From Jejuia sp049889775 (lineage in GTDB: Bacteria > Bacteroidota > Bacteroidia > Flavobacteriales > Flavobacteriaceae): a stretch of DNA of 64,000 nt. Position numbers and translations under genes: made by a program. The stretch covers positions 62,001 through 126,000 of the forward strand of contig JBMHCT010000035.1 of assembly GCA_049889775.1 (NCBI GenBank), in the 5' to 3' direction. Under the pieces are notes generated by a model, which was not told the origin of the DNA, made no database searches, and saw only the letters and a list, made by a program, of their open reading frames with translations. This document shows, one piece after another, positions 1 to 8,418 of the stretch; within the stretch, counting starts at the first letter, position 1, and every line of letters starts with the position of its first letter.

Positions 1-1
1 T

Positions 2-1417
2 CAGGACCTTTTGAATGTAGAAGCTTTACCAATGGCCAACGCTGTAACTATACCAAGACAATGTGATGTTGATGTGAATGATGCGGTTCTGAATTACCCA
101 TTTGATGTTTCTCAATTGGAAAATAATATTTTGAATGGGCAAAATACAATGGATGTAACAATTACCTATTTTGATGCTATGGGTAATCAATTACAATATA
201 ATGATGGCTCATTGGTTACGAGCCCCATTCAACCTATATTTTTAAGTGAAACTCAAGATATAACTGTGAGAGTTACAAATAATGCGACTCAAGATCCTGA
301 TGGGCCTTGTTTTGAAGAGACTGTAATTTCTTTTATTGTTGATGAGCAACCCATTGCAAATCCAGTAGCTTCACAAATATTCTGTGATGGTGCTAATGGT
401 GATATTGATGATGACGGTATATTACCTTTTGATACATCAACATTTACTAACACTATTTTGGGTGGACAAACAATAATGGAAGTGTACTACGATTATATTG
501 ATGAAAGTGGTAATACGGTAATTGATAGTCCCACCTTACCTAATCCATTTAATTCTGGTAATCAAATTATAGCAGTTGAAGTTATAAATCCAATTAATCC
601 GTCTTGTTCTGCCACTACAACAATTGAATTAATGGTAAATCCTTTACCAGAATTCTCAGTAGATTCTCCACAAATTGTTTGTACCTCAGATCCTACATTT
701 TTCATAGATTTAGAGCCTTTCGAAGTTAATACAACGGAAACTTTTGATTATGAGTGGTTATTTACAAGTGTAGATGGCAGTATTTCTAATCAGTTTCTAT
801 CAAATGATAGATTAATTACCGTATCTCAACCAGGTACTTACACCATCACCCTAACTAAGACAGATGGAACGGGATGTTCTAGATCTAGGGATATTATTGT
901 TGAAGCCTCTGAGCAAGCCAATATCACCTTAAATGATGTTACGATTGTTGATATTAGTACTGCCGAAAATAATTCTGTAACCATAGATCCCACTGATTTA
1001 GGTATTGGAAATTATGAGTATGCGCTTGCAGTAAGAGATTCAAACAATATCAACTACCAAAGCGATCCGTTCTTTAATAATGTGATACCAGGATTTTACA
1101 CCATCTATGTCAGAGATCCTATCTGTGGTGTTTCTACATTGAATATTTCTGTTATTGGTTACTTAAGATTTTTTACTCCAAATGGAGATGCTATTAATGA
1201 TTTTTGGAATGTAAAAGGGATCAATGCAGGCACACAGGCCAACTCTGTTATTCGTATCTATGACCGTTATGGTAAACTTATAAAGCAAATTGCTGCAGCT
1301 TCACAAGGTTGGGATGGCACATACAACGGACAATTAATGCCAACGGATGATTATTGGTTTAATGTAACTCTTGAAGACGGCAGATCATTTATGGGGCATT
1401 TTACCCTAAAACGTTAA
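2..1417 (+). CDS. Type IX-secreted surface protein, 3' part (type B sorting domain)
   Basis: The frame is already open at base 2, so the true start lies left of the window; about 470 residues are visible. They contain at least two Ig-like repeats of roughly 110 residues, then a PKD-like segment (EYWLF-type strand, PGTYTITL) near residues 245-295. The final 85 residues (from about 384: FFTPNGD, DRYGK, GWDGTYNG, ending GHFTLKR) match the gliding-motility-associated C-terminal type B domain. That domain directs export through the type IX secretion system. The protein is probably a large adhesin-like surface protein; its ligand cannot be told. The sorting domain is certain, the role is inferred. 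Confidence 0.9.
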   Translation, partial: QDLLNVEALPMANAVTIPRQCDVDVNDAVLNYPFDVSQLENNILNGQNTMDVTITYFDAMGNQLQYNDGSLVTSPIQPIFLSETQDITVRVTNNATQDPDGPCFEETVISFIVDEQPIANPVASQIFCDGANGDIDDDGILPFDTSTFTNTILGGQTIMEVYYDYIDESGNTVIDSPTLPNPFNSGNQIIAVEVINPINPSCSATTTIELMVNPLPEFSVDSPQIVCTSDPTFFIDLEPFEVNTTETFDYEWLFTSVDGSISNQFLSNDRLITVSQPGTYTITLTKTDGTGCSRSRDIIVEASEQANITLNDVTIVDISTAENNSVTIDPTDLGIGNYEYALAVRDSNNINYQSDPFFNNVIPGFYTIYVRDPICGVSTLNISVIGYLRFFTPNGDAINDFWNVKGINAGTQANSVIRIYDRYGKLIKQIAAASQGWDGTYNGQLMPTDDYWFNVTLEDGRSFMGHFTLKR

Positions 1418-1490
1418 CCTTAATTTTTGAAACGTAAATTCATAGTCTCATCTACTTTAATTAATTTAGTGCATTAGAGTTGATGAGTCT

Positions 1491-3494
1491 ATGAAATTTA
1501 AAATTGTATCAGAGTTTAAGCCTACGGGCGATCAACCAGAAGCTATTCAACAACTTTCAGAAGGTATTACATCTGATGAAAAGTATCAAACACTTTTGGG
1601 TGTAACAGGCTCTGGAAAAACCTTTACCGTTGCCAATGTTATCCAAGAAGTACAAAGACCTACTTTGGTTTTGGCACATAACAAGACCCTTGCAGCTCAA
1701 TTATATTCTGAATTTAAGCAGTTTTTTCCTGATAATGCAGTTGAGTATTTTGTATCGTATTACGACTACTATCAACCTGAAGCTTATATACCAGTTTCTG
1801 GAGTTTATATAGAAAAGGACCTTTCTATAAATGAGGAAATTGAAAAAATGCGCTTAAGCACTACTTCATCTTTGCTCTCAGGAAGAAGAGATGTTTTAGT
1901 GGTAGCTTCCGTGTCTTGTTTGTATGGTATCGGCAACCCAATTGAATTTCAAAAAAATGTGATCACTTTAAAACGAGATCAAGTCATCTCTAGAACACAA
2001 TTATTGCATCAACTCGTACAAGGCTTATATTCTAGAACTGAAGCAGATTTTCGTCATGGTAATTTCAGAATTAAGGGAGACACCGTCGATATATTTCCGA
2101 GTTATGCAGATGATGCATTTCGCATTCATTTTTTTGGAGATGAAATTGAAGATATTGAATCTTTTGATATTCAGACAAATCAAGTTTTGGAAAAATACGA
2201 CCGATTAAATATCTATCCAGCAAACATGTTTGTTACCTCTCCCGAAGTTTTGCAAAACGCCATTAAGGATATTCAAGATGATTTGGTGAAGCAACATGAT
2301 TATTTTAAAGATATTGGAAAACATTTAGAAGCAAAACGTCTTAAGGAACGTACGGAGTTTGATTTGGAAATGATAAGGGAATTAGGGTATTGTTCTGGTA
2401 TTGAGAACTATTCACGTTATTTAGATGGTAGAGCTCCTGGAACAAGACCATTCTGCTTACTCGATTATTTTCCAGATGACTACTTAATGGTGGTAGATGA
2501 AAGCCATGTAACCATTTCACAAGTACATGCCATGTACGGCGGTGATAGAAGCAGAAAGGAAAATCTTGTTGAATATGGGTTTAGGCTCCCTGCAGCAATG
2601 GACAATAGACCATTAAAATTTGAGGAATTTGAAGCACTTCAAAATCAAGTAATTTATGTAAGTGCAACACCAGCGGATTATGAATTACAAAAGTCTGATG
2701 GGATTTATGTGGAGCAGGTTATTCGTCCTACAGGACTTTTGGACCCCATAATCGAGGTACGCCCAAGCTTAAATCAAATTGATGATTTAATTGAAGAAAT
2801 TCAACAGCGCGTGGAAAAAGATGAACGCACTTTGGTTACAACGCTGACCAAACGTATGGCGGAGGAGTTAACTAAATATTTGGATAGAATTCAAATTAGA
2901 TGTCGCTACATTCATAGTGATGTTGACACTTTAGAGCGCGTTGAGATTATGCAAGATTTAAGAAAAGGGTTATTTGATGTTCTCGTGGGTGTTAATCTTT
3001 TACGTGAAGGTTTAGATTTACCTGAGGTATCTCTAGTTGCTATATTGGACGCGGACAAAGAGGGCTTTTTAAGATCTAACCGATCATTAACTCAAACTGT
3101 CGGTAGAGCCGCTAGAAATTTAAATGGTAAGGCCATTATGTATGCAGATAAAATCACCAATAGTATGCAAAAGACTATTGATGAAACTAATTATCGTAGA
3201 GAAAAGCAAATTGAATATAACACCAAGCATAACGTAACACCAAAAGCGTTAAACAAAAGTTTGGATAATGCGTTGGCAAAAAATTCTGTAAGTACCTATA
3301 CCTATGAATTAGAAGCTGCAAAAGCTGCAGAACCTGAAAGTGAATATTTAACGAAACCAGAACTGGAGAAAAAAATTAGGGAAAAACGAAAATTAATGGA
3401 AGAAGCTGCAAAAGCATTAGACTTTATTGTGGCGGCACAATTAAGAGATGATCTTAAAACATACCAAGATAAACTAGAAAAGCTAAAAGTATAA
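1491..3494 (+). CDS. uvrB: Excinuclease ABC subunit B
   Basis: UvrB loads onto damaged DNA with UvrA and, with UvrC, makes the dual incision in nucleotide excision repair. The 667 residues are the usual length. Visible are Walker A GVTGSGKT (37-44), the aromatic beta-hairpin segment YFVSYYDYYQPEAYIP (about 88-103) that grips the damaged strand, the helicase motif VVDESH, motif VI QTVGRAARN, and a C-terminal UVR helix (about 625-665) for UvrC/UvrA contact. The ATG at 1491 gives the standard N-terminus. It is a stand-alone gene whose stop codon lies inside its own terminator hairpin. Confidence 0.98.
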   Translation: MKFKIVSEFKPTGDQPEAIQQLSEGITSDEKYQTLLGVTGSGKTFTVANVIQEVQRPTLVLAHNKTLAAQLYSEFKQFFPDNAVEYFVSYYDYYQPEAYIPVSGVYIEKDLSINEEIEKMRLSTTSSLLSGRRDVLVVASVSCLYGIGNPIEFQKNVITLKRDQVISRTQLLHQLVQGLYSRTEADFRHGNFRIKGDTVDIFPSYADDAFRIHFFGDEIEDIESFDIQTNQVLEKYDRLNIYPANMFVTSPEVLQNAIKDIQDDLVKQHDYFKDIGKHLEAKRLKERTEFDLEMIRELGYCSGIENYSRYLDGRAPGTRPFCLLDYFPDDYLMVVDESHVTISQVHAMYGGDRSRKENLVEYGFRLPAAMDNRPLKFEEFEALQNQVIYVSATPADYELQKSDGIYVEQVIRPTGLLDPIIEVRPSLNQIDDLIEEIQQRVEKDERTLVTTLTKRMAEELTKYLDRIQIRCRYIHSDVDTLERVEIMQDLRKGLFDVLVGVNLLREGLDLPEVSLVAILDADKEGFLRSNRSLTQTVGRAARNLNGKAIMYADKITNSMQKTIDETNYRREKQIEYNTKHNVTPKALNKSLDNALAKNSVSTYTYELEAAKAAEPESEYLTKPELEKKIREKRKLMEEAAKALDFIVAAQLRDDLKTYQDKLEKLKV

Positions 3495-3509
3495 CTACTT
3501 TTAGCTTTT
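3478..3509 (+). terminator. uvrB terminator hairpin overlapping the stop codon
   Basis: A perfect 14-bp inverted repeat (arms 3478-3491 and 3496-3509) has a 4-base loop that holds most of the TAA stop (3492-3494). The left arm is uvrB coding sequence and the right arm ends in TTTT. It can also serve the convergent gene on the other strand. Confidence 0.8.
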
Positions 3510-3558
3510 CAAAAACATGTCAGCCTAATAAAGACTTACTTATGTTAATTCACGTATT

Positions 3559-3960
3559 TTAATTATACTGTGTTTTAAAAATATCAATTAAAACATCTGG
3601 TGGAACTACCTTATTAGGGAAACTTTCCATTAAGTATAATACTTTAGAAATAGATTCGTGACTTAAACCCATTCTTAAGCCAAAATTATAAAGTTTTATA
3701 ACTCCAGCTGAAGGACTGTTATTTTCCTGTTCTTGCTCAATATTCATTAGTAATACCAAACGATGGAACTGAACAATGCGCTCACTGTGAGATTTTAGGT
3801 GTGTATAGCTTATAGGATTGTTGATTAAATACTCAAAATCTTCTCTAGAAATATCCAATTGCTTTGCTACACCTAGCAAAAAATTATATTCAATTTCATT
3901 AATCTCTTTATCATATTGCGCAAATGCAATCATTTCAGATAAGAGACTCAATTTTTCCAT
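3559..3960 (-). CDS. TerB-like helical protein
   Basis: A small, all-helical, cytoplasmic protein of about 133 residues. The segment SEMIAFAQYDKEINEIEYNFLLGVAKQLDIS has the layout of TerB-type domains: a helix, an acidic D/E-rich loop and a second helix. TerB-like domains are linked to tellurite resistance and membrane stress, but the biochemical role is unknown. I prefer the ATG at 3960 (MEKLSLLSEM) over the one four codons upstream, because the conserved-looking part begins there. It is convergent with uvrB, with a 64-base gap. Family assignment is moderate; function is not assigned. Confidence 0.7.
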   Translation of the reverse strand: MEKLSLLSEMIAFAQYDKEINEIEYNFLLGVAKQLDISREDFEYLINNPISYTHLKSHSERIVQFHRLVLLMNIEQEQENNSPSAGVIKLYNFGLRMGLSHESISKVLYLMESFPNKVVPPDVLIDIFKTQYN

Positions 3961-3972
3961 TCTATTTATCAT

Positions 3973-4395
3973 GCTCTTAGGGCTATAATTGTTTGATATA
4001 AATTTAAACAGAAAGTATCAGCGTTAATCGTGGATATGTATACGCTCATCGAAAAACCCTATGCGCTTTATCGGCATTTTTATTGTGTTCATCTCCTATC
4101 AATTTTTTTAATCTGAAAAAAGCGCACCTTATCATTTTATCGATAATTATAATTTTGGAAATTTCACATATTCAAATAATTGAATATCAATTACTTAAAA
4201 TCAAAAATTCCAAGATTTTAAGCAAGAAAGCCCTTTGATTTTGACAGTTGAGCTTCACTTGTTTAAAAAATTCTAAAATGACCACCATCAAAATGCAAAA
4301 TCGATGAAATGCATAAGTTTATTTTAATAAAAATAGAATGAGAGTCCATATTTAGAAAAAGCACCTTACTTCAAAATAATTAACTCAGATAAAGC
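3973..4395. other. Intergenic stretch without recognised gene
   Basis: About 420 AT-rich bases between the TerB-like gene and the sucC terminator. Short variants of AAAAAGCGCACCTTA / AAAAAGCACCTTAC recur loosely, and ATTCAA-TA-ATTGAAT forms a small palindrome near 4170. No convincing ORF, RNA or operator was seen. Confidence 0.5.
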
Positions 4396-4431
4396 GCAAA
4401 AAAAAAGATAGCACCTTTCGATACTATCTTT
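4396..4431 (-). terminator. sucC terminator
   Basis: On the minus strand, AAAGATAG (4431-4424) and CTATCTTT (4411-4404) form an 8-bp stem. It is followed by a run of nine T residues (complement of the A run 4398-4406). It lies 28 bases past the sucC stop. Confidence 0.8.
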
Positions 4432-4458
4432 AATGTATTATTTTGAAAAGAGGTTAAT

Positions 4459-5649
4459 CTAAGCCAAAACTTCTTGTACTTTATCGGCCGCTTCTTGAAA
4501 TTCTGTAGCACTTAAAACATCTAAACCAGAATTATCAATTAACTCTTTAGCAACATCTGCATTAGTGCCTTGTAAACGTACGATTATCGGCACTTCAATA
4601 TTCCCCATGTTTTTATAAGCGTCTATAACACCTTGAGCCACACGGTCACATCTTACAATGCCCCCAAAAATATTTATTAAAATAGCCTTAACAGCTGGAT
4701 CTTTTAAAATAATTTTAAACGCCGCCTCTACCCTAGCCGCATCAGCAGTTCCTCCAACATCAAGGAAGTTGGCAGGATCTCCTCCAGCTTGCTTAATCAA
4801 ATCCATTGTTGCCATTGCTAAACCAGCACCGTTAACCATACAACCTACATTGCCATCAAGATCAACATAGTTTAATCCTTTTTCTCCAGCTTCAACCTCA
4901 ATTGGGTTTTCTTCTCTTAAATCACGCAATTCAGCTAAATCCTTATGTCTAAACAATGCATTGTCATCTAAAGATACTTTAGCATCTACCGCTAAAATCT
5001 TATCGTCACTTGTTTTTAAAACAGGGTTAATCTCAAATAAAGATGAATCAGACTTCACATAAGCCGTATACAAAGCGGTTACAAATTTGGTCATATCCTT
5101 AAAAGCCGCGCCTGATAAACCTAAATTAAAGGCAATCTTACGCGCTTGGAAAGGTAAAATACCTGTTGAAGGATCAATTTCCTCAGTAAAAATTAAATGT
5201 GGTGTTTCTTCAGCAACAGTTTCAATATCCATTCCTCCTTCCGTAGAATACATTATCATGTTGCGTCCGTTTGCTCTATTCAACAAAACCGACATATAAT
5301 ATTCTTCTGGTTCAGAATCTCCTGGGTAATACACATCTTCGGCAACCAATACTTGATGCACACGTTTACCTTCAGCAGAAGTTTGAGGAGTTACTAAGTC
5401 CATTCCAATTATTTGGTCTGCTAGAGATTTAACATCATCCAAATTCTTAGCAAGTTTAACACCACCGCCTTTTCCACGACCACCTGCATGCACTTGAGCT
5501 TTTATAACATGCCAACCCGTACCAGTTTCTTCCGTTAATTGTTTCGCCGCCTCAACTGCTTCATCTGCTGTTTGCGCAACAATTCCACGCTGAATGCGCA
5601 CACCAAAACTACTTAATAATTCCTTTCCTTGATATTCGTGTAAATTCAT
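4459..5649 (-). CDS. sucC: Succinyl-CoA synthetase beta subunit (ADP-forming)
   Basis: This TCA-cycle enzyme converts succinyl-CoA to succinate with substrate-level ATP synthesis, acting as a complex with SucD. The 396 residues match the family length. Domains: N-terminal ATP-grasp (MNLHEYQGKELL; glycine loop GGRGKGGGVKLA near 56-67), the metal-binding segment INPVLK, then the C-terminal CoA-ligase domain with GGTADAARVEAAF and NIFGGIVRCDRVA. sucD is not adjacent, as is common in Bacteroidota. A -7 element TACTTTTG lies just upstream and a clear terminator follows. Confidence 0.98.
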   Translation of the reverse strand: MNLHEYQGKELLSSFGVRIQRGIVAQTADEAVEAAKQLTEETGTGWHVIKAQVHAGGRGKGGGVKLAKNLDDVKSLADQIIGMDLVTPQTSAEGKRVHQVLVAEDVYYPGDSEPEEYYMSVLLNRANGRNMIMYSTEGGMDIETVAEETPHLIFTEEIDPSTGILPFQARKIAFNLGLSGAAFKDMTKFVTALYTAYVKSDSSLFEINPVLKTSDDKILAVDAKVSLDDNALFRHKDLAELRDLREENPIEVEAGEKGLNYVDLDGNVGCMVNGAGLAMATMDLIKQAGGDPANFLDVGGTADAARVEAAFKIILKDPAVKAILINIFGGIVRCDRVAQGVIDAYKNMGNIEVPIIVRLQGTNADVAKELIDNSGLDVLSATEFQEAADKVQEVLA

Positions 5650-5677
5650 AATTTGCTCAACCGTTTTTTAAGATGAA

Positions 5678-5685
5678 CAAAAGTA
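5678..5685 (-). promoter_or_regulatory. sucC promoter -7 element
   Basis: The minus strand reads TACTTTTG, an exact match to TAnnTTTG, 28 bases upstream of the sucC ATG. No good -33 TTTG was found at the expected distance. Confidence 0.5.
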
Positions 5686-5804
5686 AATAATCATAGGTAA
5701 TTATTCTAATATTTATTTTAGGAATCATACTCTAAAACAGATAAAAAGAACCTTTGTTAAATAATTAACAAAATGTTTAATTTGTATAATATTTCGGTTA
5801 TTTA

Positions 5805-5834
5805 TTTGAATTTGAAATCAAAAAAATATCTTTG
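5805..5834 (+). promoter_or_regulatory. lysA promoter (-33 TTTG / -7 TATCTTTG)
   Basis: TTTG at 5805-5808 and TATCTTTG at 5827-5834 are separated by 18 bases, matching the Bacteroidota TTTG / TAnnTTTG promoter. Transcription should begin near 5841, so a TTG at 5832 cannot be the start codon; the ATG at 5856 is. Confidence 0.75.
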
Positions 5835-5855
5835 TCCGAAATTAGAAAAGAACAA

Positions 5856-7088
5856 ATGAAAACGACCGATTTAGTAAAGATTGCGAACGCATACGGAAGT
5901 CCAATATATGTTTACGATGGCGAGAAAATTGAATCACAACATAAAAGACTGACTAGCGCGTTTAAAGGTGTAACGCATTTAAAAATAAACTACGCTGTTA
6001 AGGCATTATCCAATATATCCATTTTAAAGTTATTAAAATCTCTAGGATCGGGAATTGATACCGTTTCCATACAGGAGGTAAAACTTGGTTTAGCTGCTGG
6101 ATTTTCTCCAGAGCAAATTATATACACACCCAATGGTGTGTCTTTGGATGAGATTGAAGAGGCTGCTGCACTTGGGGTAAAAATCAATATTGATAATTTG
6201 TCAATTCTTGAACAGTTTGGCACAAAACACCCAAACACGCCCGTTTGTATTCGCATTAACCCTCATGTTATGGCTGGTGGTAATGCTAATATTTCTGTAG
6301 GGCATATTGATTCTAAATTTGGAATTTCCATTCACCAAATACCACATTTATTACGTATTGTTGAAAACACAAAAATGAATATTAATGGTATTCATATGCA
6401 CACAGGTAGCGATATTTTAGATATTGATGTGTTTTTATATGCCAGTGAAATATTATTTGATACTGCTAAACAATTTAAAAATTTAGAATTTATTGATTTT
6501 GGATCTGGATTTAAAGTACCTTATAAAGTAGGAGATATTGAAACCAATATTGAAGAATTGGGTAAAAAATTATCTGCAAAATTTAATGATTTCTGTAAAA
6601 GTTACGGAAAGGACTTAACACTTGCTTTTGAACCTGGTAAATTTTTAGTGAGCGAATCTGGTCATTTCTTGGCGCAAGTAAATGCGGTAAAACAAACAAC
6701 GTCTACAGTTTTTGCACAAATTGATTCTGGATTTAATCATTTAATACGTCCCATGTTTTATGGATCGCACCACGAGATTGATAATATTTCAAACCCAAAT
6801 GGAAGAGAACGTTTTTATTCTGTTGTTGGTTATATATGCGAAACAGATACGTTTGGGAACAATAGACGAATTACGGAAATAAATGAAGGTGATATTTTGC
6901 GATTTAAAAATGCAGGCGCGTATTGTTTTTCGATGGCTAGCAATTACAATTCTAGATTTCGTCCTGCAGAGGTATTATGGTATAAAAACAAAGCACATTT
7001 AATTAGAAAACGTGAGACTTTTGAGGATATTTTAAATAATCAAATTGAAGTAGATTTTTCTCCTAAAAAAGAAAAAGTTATCGCTTAA
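5856..7088 (+). CDS. lysA: Diaminopimelate decarboxylase
   Basis: A PLP enzyme that decarboxylates meso-diaminopimelate to L-lysine, the last step of lysine synthesis. About 410 residues. The fold-III TIM barrel carries the PLP lysine in INYAVKALSN. HMHTGSD, DFGSGFKVPY and EPGKFLV follow, and the C-terminal barrel has CETDTFG and NAGAYCFSMASNYNSR, which supply substrate and dimer contacts. The start at 5856 is fixed by the promoter just upstream. It is monocistronic and ends at a compound terminator/repeat structure. Confidence 0.95.
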   Translation: MKTTDLVKIANAYGSPIYVYDGEKIESQHKRLTSAFKGVTHLKINYAVKALSNISILKLLKSLGSGIDTVSIQEVKLGLAAGFSPEQIIYTPNGVSLDEIEEAAALGVKINIDNLSILEQFGTKHPNTPVCIRINPHVMAGGNANISVGHIDSKFGISIHQIPHLLRIVENTKMNINGIHMHTGSDILDIDVFLYASEILFDTAKQFKNLEFIDFGSGFKVPYKVGDIETNIEELGKKLSAKFNDFCKSYGKDLTLAFEPGKFLVSESGHFLAQVNAVKQTTSTVFAQIDSGFNHLIRPMFYGSHHEIDNISNPNGRERFYSVVGYICETDTFGNNRRITEINEGDILRFKNAGAYCFSMASNYNSRFRPAEVLWYKNKAHLIRKRETFEDILNNQIEVDFSPKKEKVIA

Positions 7089-7126
7089 AAATAAAAGAGG
7101 CTGTCTACAAAAGACAAGTGTTTGTC

Positions 7127-7147
7127 AATCTGAACTCGATTCAGATT
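7127..7147 (-). repeat. Dispersed palindrome, copy 1 (inverted)
   Basis: AATCTGAA-ctcga-TTCAGATT, preceded by TTTGTC. Read on the minus strand it has the same form (palindrome then GACAAA) as the copies at 7178 and 63514. Confidence 0.7.
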
Positions 7148-7177
7148 CTAATTCATACTAAAAACTGGTTGTTTTAG

Positions 7178-7198
7178 ATTCTGAAATAAATTCAGAAT
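7178..7198 (+). repeat. Dispersed palindrome, copy 2
   Basis: ATTCTGAA-ataaa-TTCAGAAT followed by GACAA. It faces copy 1, so the two can form one long stem. Confidence 0.7.
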
Positions 7199-7234
7199 GA
7201 CAAGTTTTAGTTTTTTTGCTGGGAGCCTTTTTTT

Positions 7235-8194
7235 TTATTCTTTAATAAACTTCTTTACCACATTTCCTTCGTCAGTCGAAATGCTCAAAATAAATAGTCC
7301 TGATTTCAACTGAGACACATCAAAATCATTGGCTTTATCTTGAAAGTTTAGCACCTGTTTTCCTGTAATATCAAAAATATCTACCGCTTTCACTTTAATA
7401 TTCCCTTCTACGGAAAGCTTTAAAATACTTTTAACCGGATTTGATTTCAAAGATACATTTGTTTCATCAAAAGTTCTTTCAGCACTACTCAACGTATAGT
7501 TCGAAAGCATTTCTATACTAGTTTGATCTAATGAAGCCAAAGGCACAATAATTCTTGTGGTTCTAAATACCAAATCATTACTGTTTGCATCATAATAAAA
7601 ATGTAATGTTTGTGTACCTGTTGTTGGTACAATACCACTTACAAGCAAATTTAAATTTTGAACCATTTTCAATCGTGTTACTTCTCCATCAAATGCGCCG
7701 ACTTTTAAATTTCCCCAGGCGTCAACATTAACAACAAAAGTACTTGTATTAACAATAGTCCCAGAAATACCTGAACCCGAAAATGTACCTGCAACATTAT
7801 CTGTATTACTATAATTAAAGTTCAGAGGAAACATACCAATTACGCCAGGGTCCGTGTAGTTTAATTGCACATCAAATGCAGTAGCTCCAGTAACAGCCAC
7901 TTCTGCATTAGGATTAACTAAAGAAATTAAACTTGACACACTACCATTAGTGGTTGTAGTAATAGTTGCTGTACCCCCATTTTCAGAATACGTGTCAACT
8001 GAAATATCACTTGATTCTGATAATGATGTAAAGTCCCATGAAACATTTCCCCCAGAAGTGGATTGATCAATACTACCTGTCATATTAATATATTCAGAAC
8101 CGGTAGGGCTCGGTAATTGCTCTATGGTTGTTTGCGCATAAGACAAAACAACACTTGAAAAAACAAAAAAGATAGCGAGTAATTTTCTTTGCAT
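7235..8194 (-). CDS. Secreted protein with type A type IX sorting domain
   Basis: 319 residues. The N-terminus MQRKLLAIFFVFSSVVLSYAQ is a Sec signal peptide, cleaved after AQ. The mature part is a threonine/serine-rich beta domain of unknown function. The last ~75 residues (NPVKSILKL, VDIFDITGKQVL, FDVSQLKSGLFILSI, ending KKFIKE) form a type A sorting domain, so the protein should be exported by the type IX system. It is convergent with lysA and divergent from the exported amidohydrolase. No catalytic motif was recognised. Confidence 0.85.
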   Translation of the reverse strand: MQRKLLAIFFVFSSVVLSYAQTTIEQLPSPTGSEYINMTGSIDQSTSGGNVSWDFTSLSESSDISVDTYSENGGTATITTTTNGSVSSLISLVNPNAEVAVTGATAFDVQLNYTDPGVIGMFPLNFNYSNTDNVAGTFSGSGISGTIVNTSTFVVNVDAWGNLKVGAFDGEVTRLKMVQNLNLLVSGIVPTTGTQTLHFYYDANSNDLVFRTTRIIVPLASLDQTSIEMLSNYTLSSAERTFDETNVSLKSNPVKSILKLSVEGNIKVKAVDIFDITGKQVLNFQDKANDFDVSQLKSGLFILSISTDEGNVVKKFIKE

Positions 8195-8418
8195 AAGAGA
8201 GATTTTTACTCGAAACTAAATCAATTGTTTCAATTTGTATAATTTAATCTATCAACTTAATATTAAATAGGTTAATTGAAACTAGTACTAGCTTTTATTG
8301 TGTTTATCATTTATTTCATCTGTAAATGGTTTTAGCTAAAATATTCACTCATCTATTTTTTGTACTTTTCAGACTATAATAAACCTATTTTCACTAAAAA
8401 AGACCTGTTCTAACTTAA

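Larger units (their letters stand above)
7093..7233. terminator. Bidirectional terminator with nested inverted palindromes
   Basis: The outer arms AAAAGAGGCT (7093-7102) and AGCCTTTTTT (7224-7233) pair and give A/T tracts on both sides, which suits the convergent lysA and surface-protein genes. Between them lie two opposite-orientation copies of a palindromic repeat, so the loop is itself a long hairpin. Confidence 0.65.

Noticed and set aside
5832..5855. A TTG start for lysA giving eight extra residues
   Set aside because: The TTG is part of the -7 element TATCTTTG, so it would not be transcribed; ATG at 5856 gives the family N-terminus.
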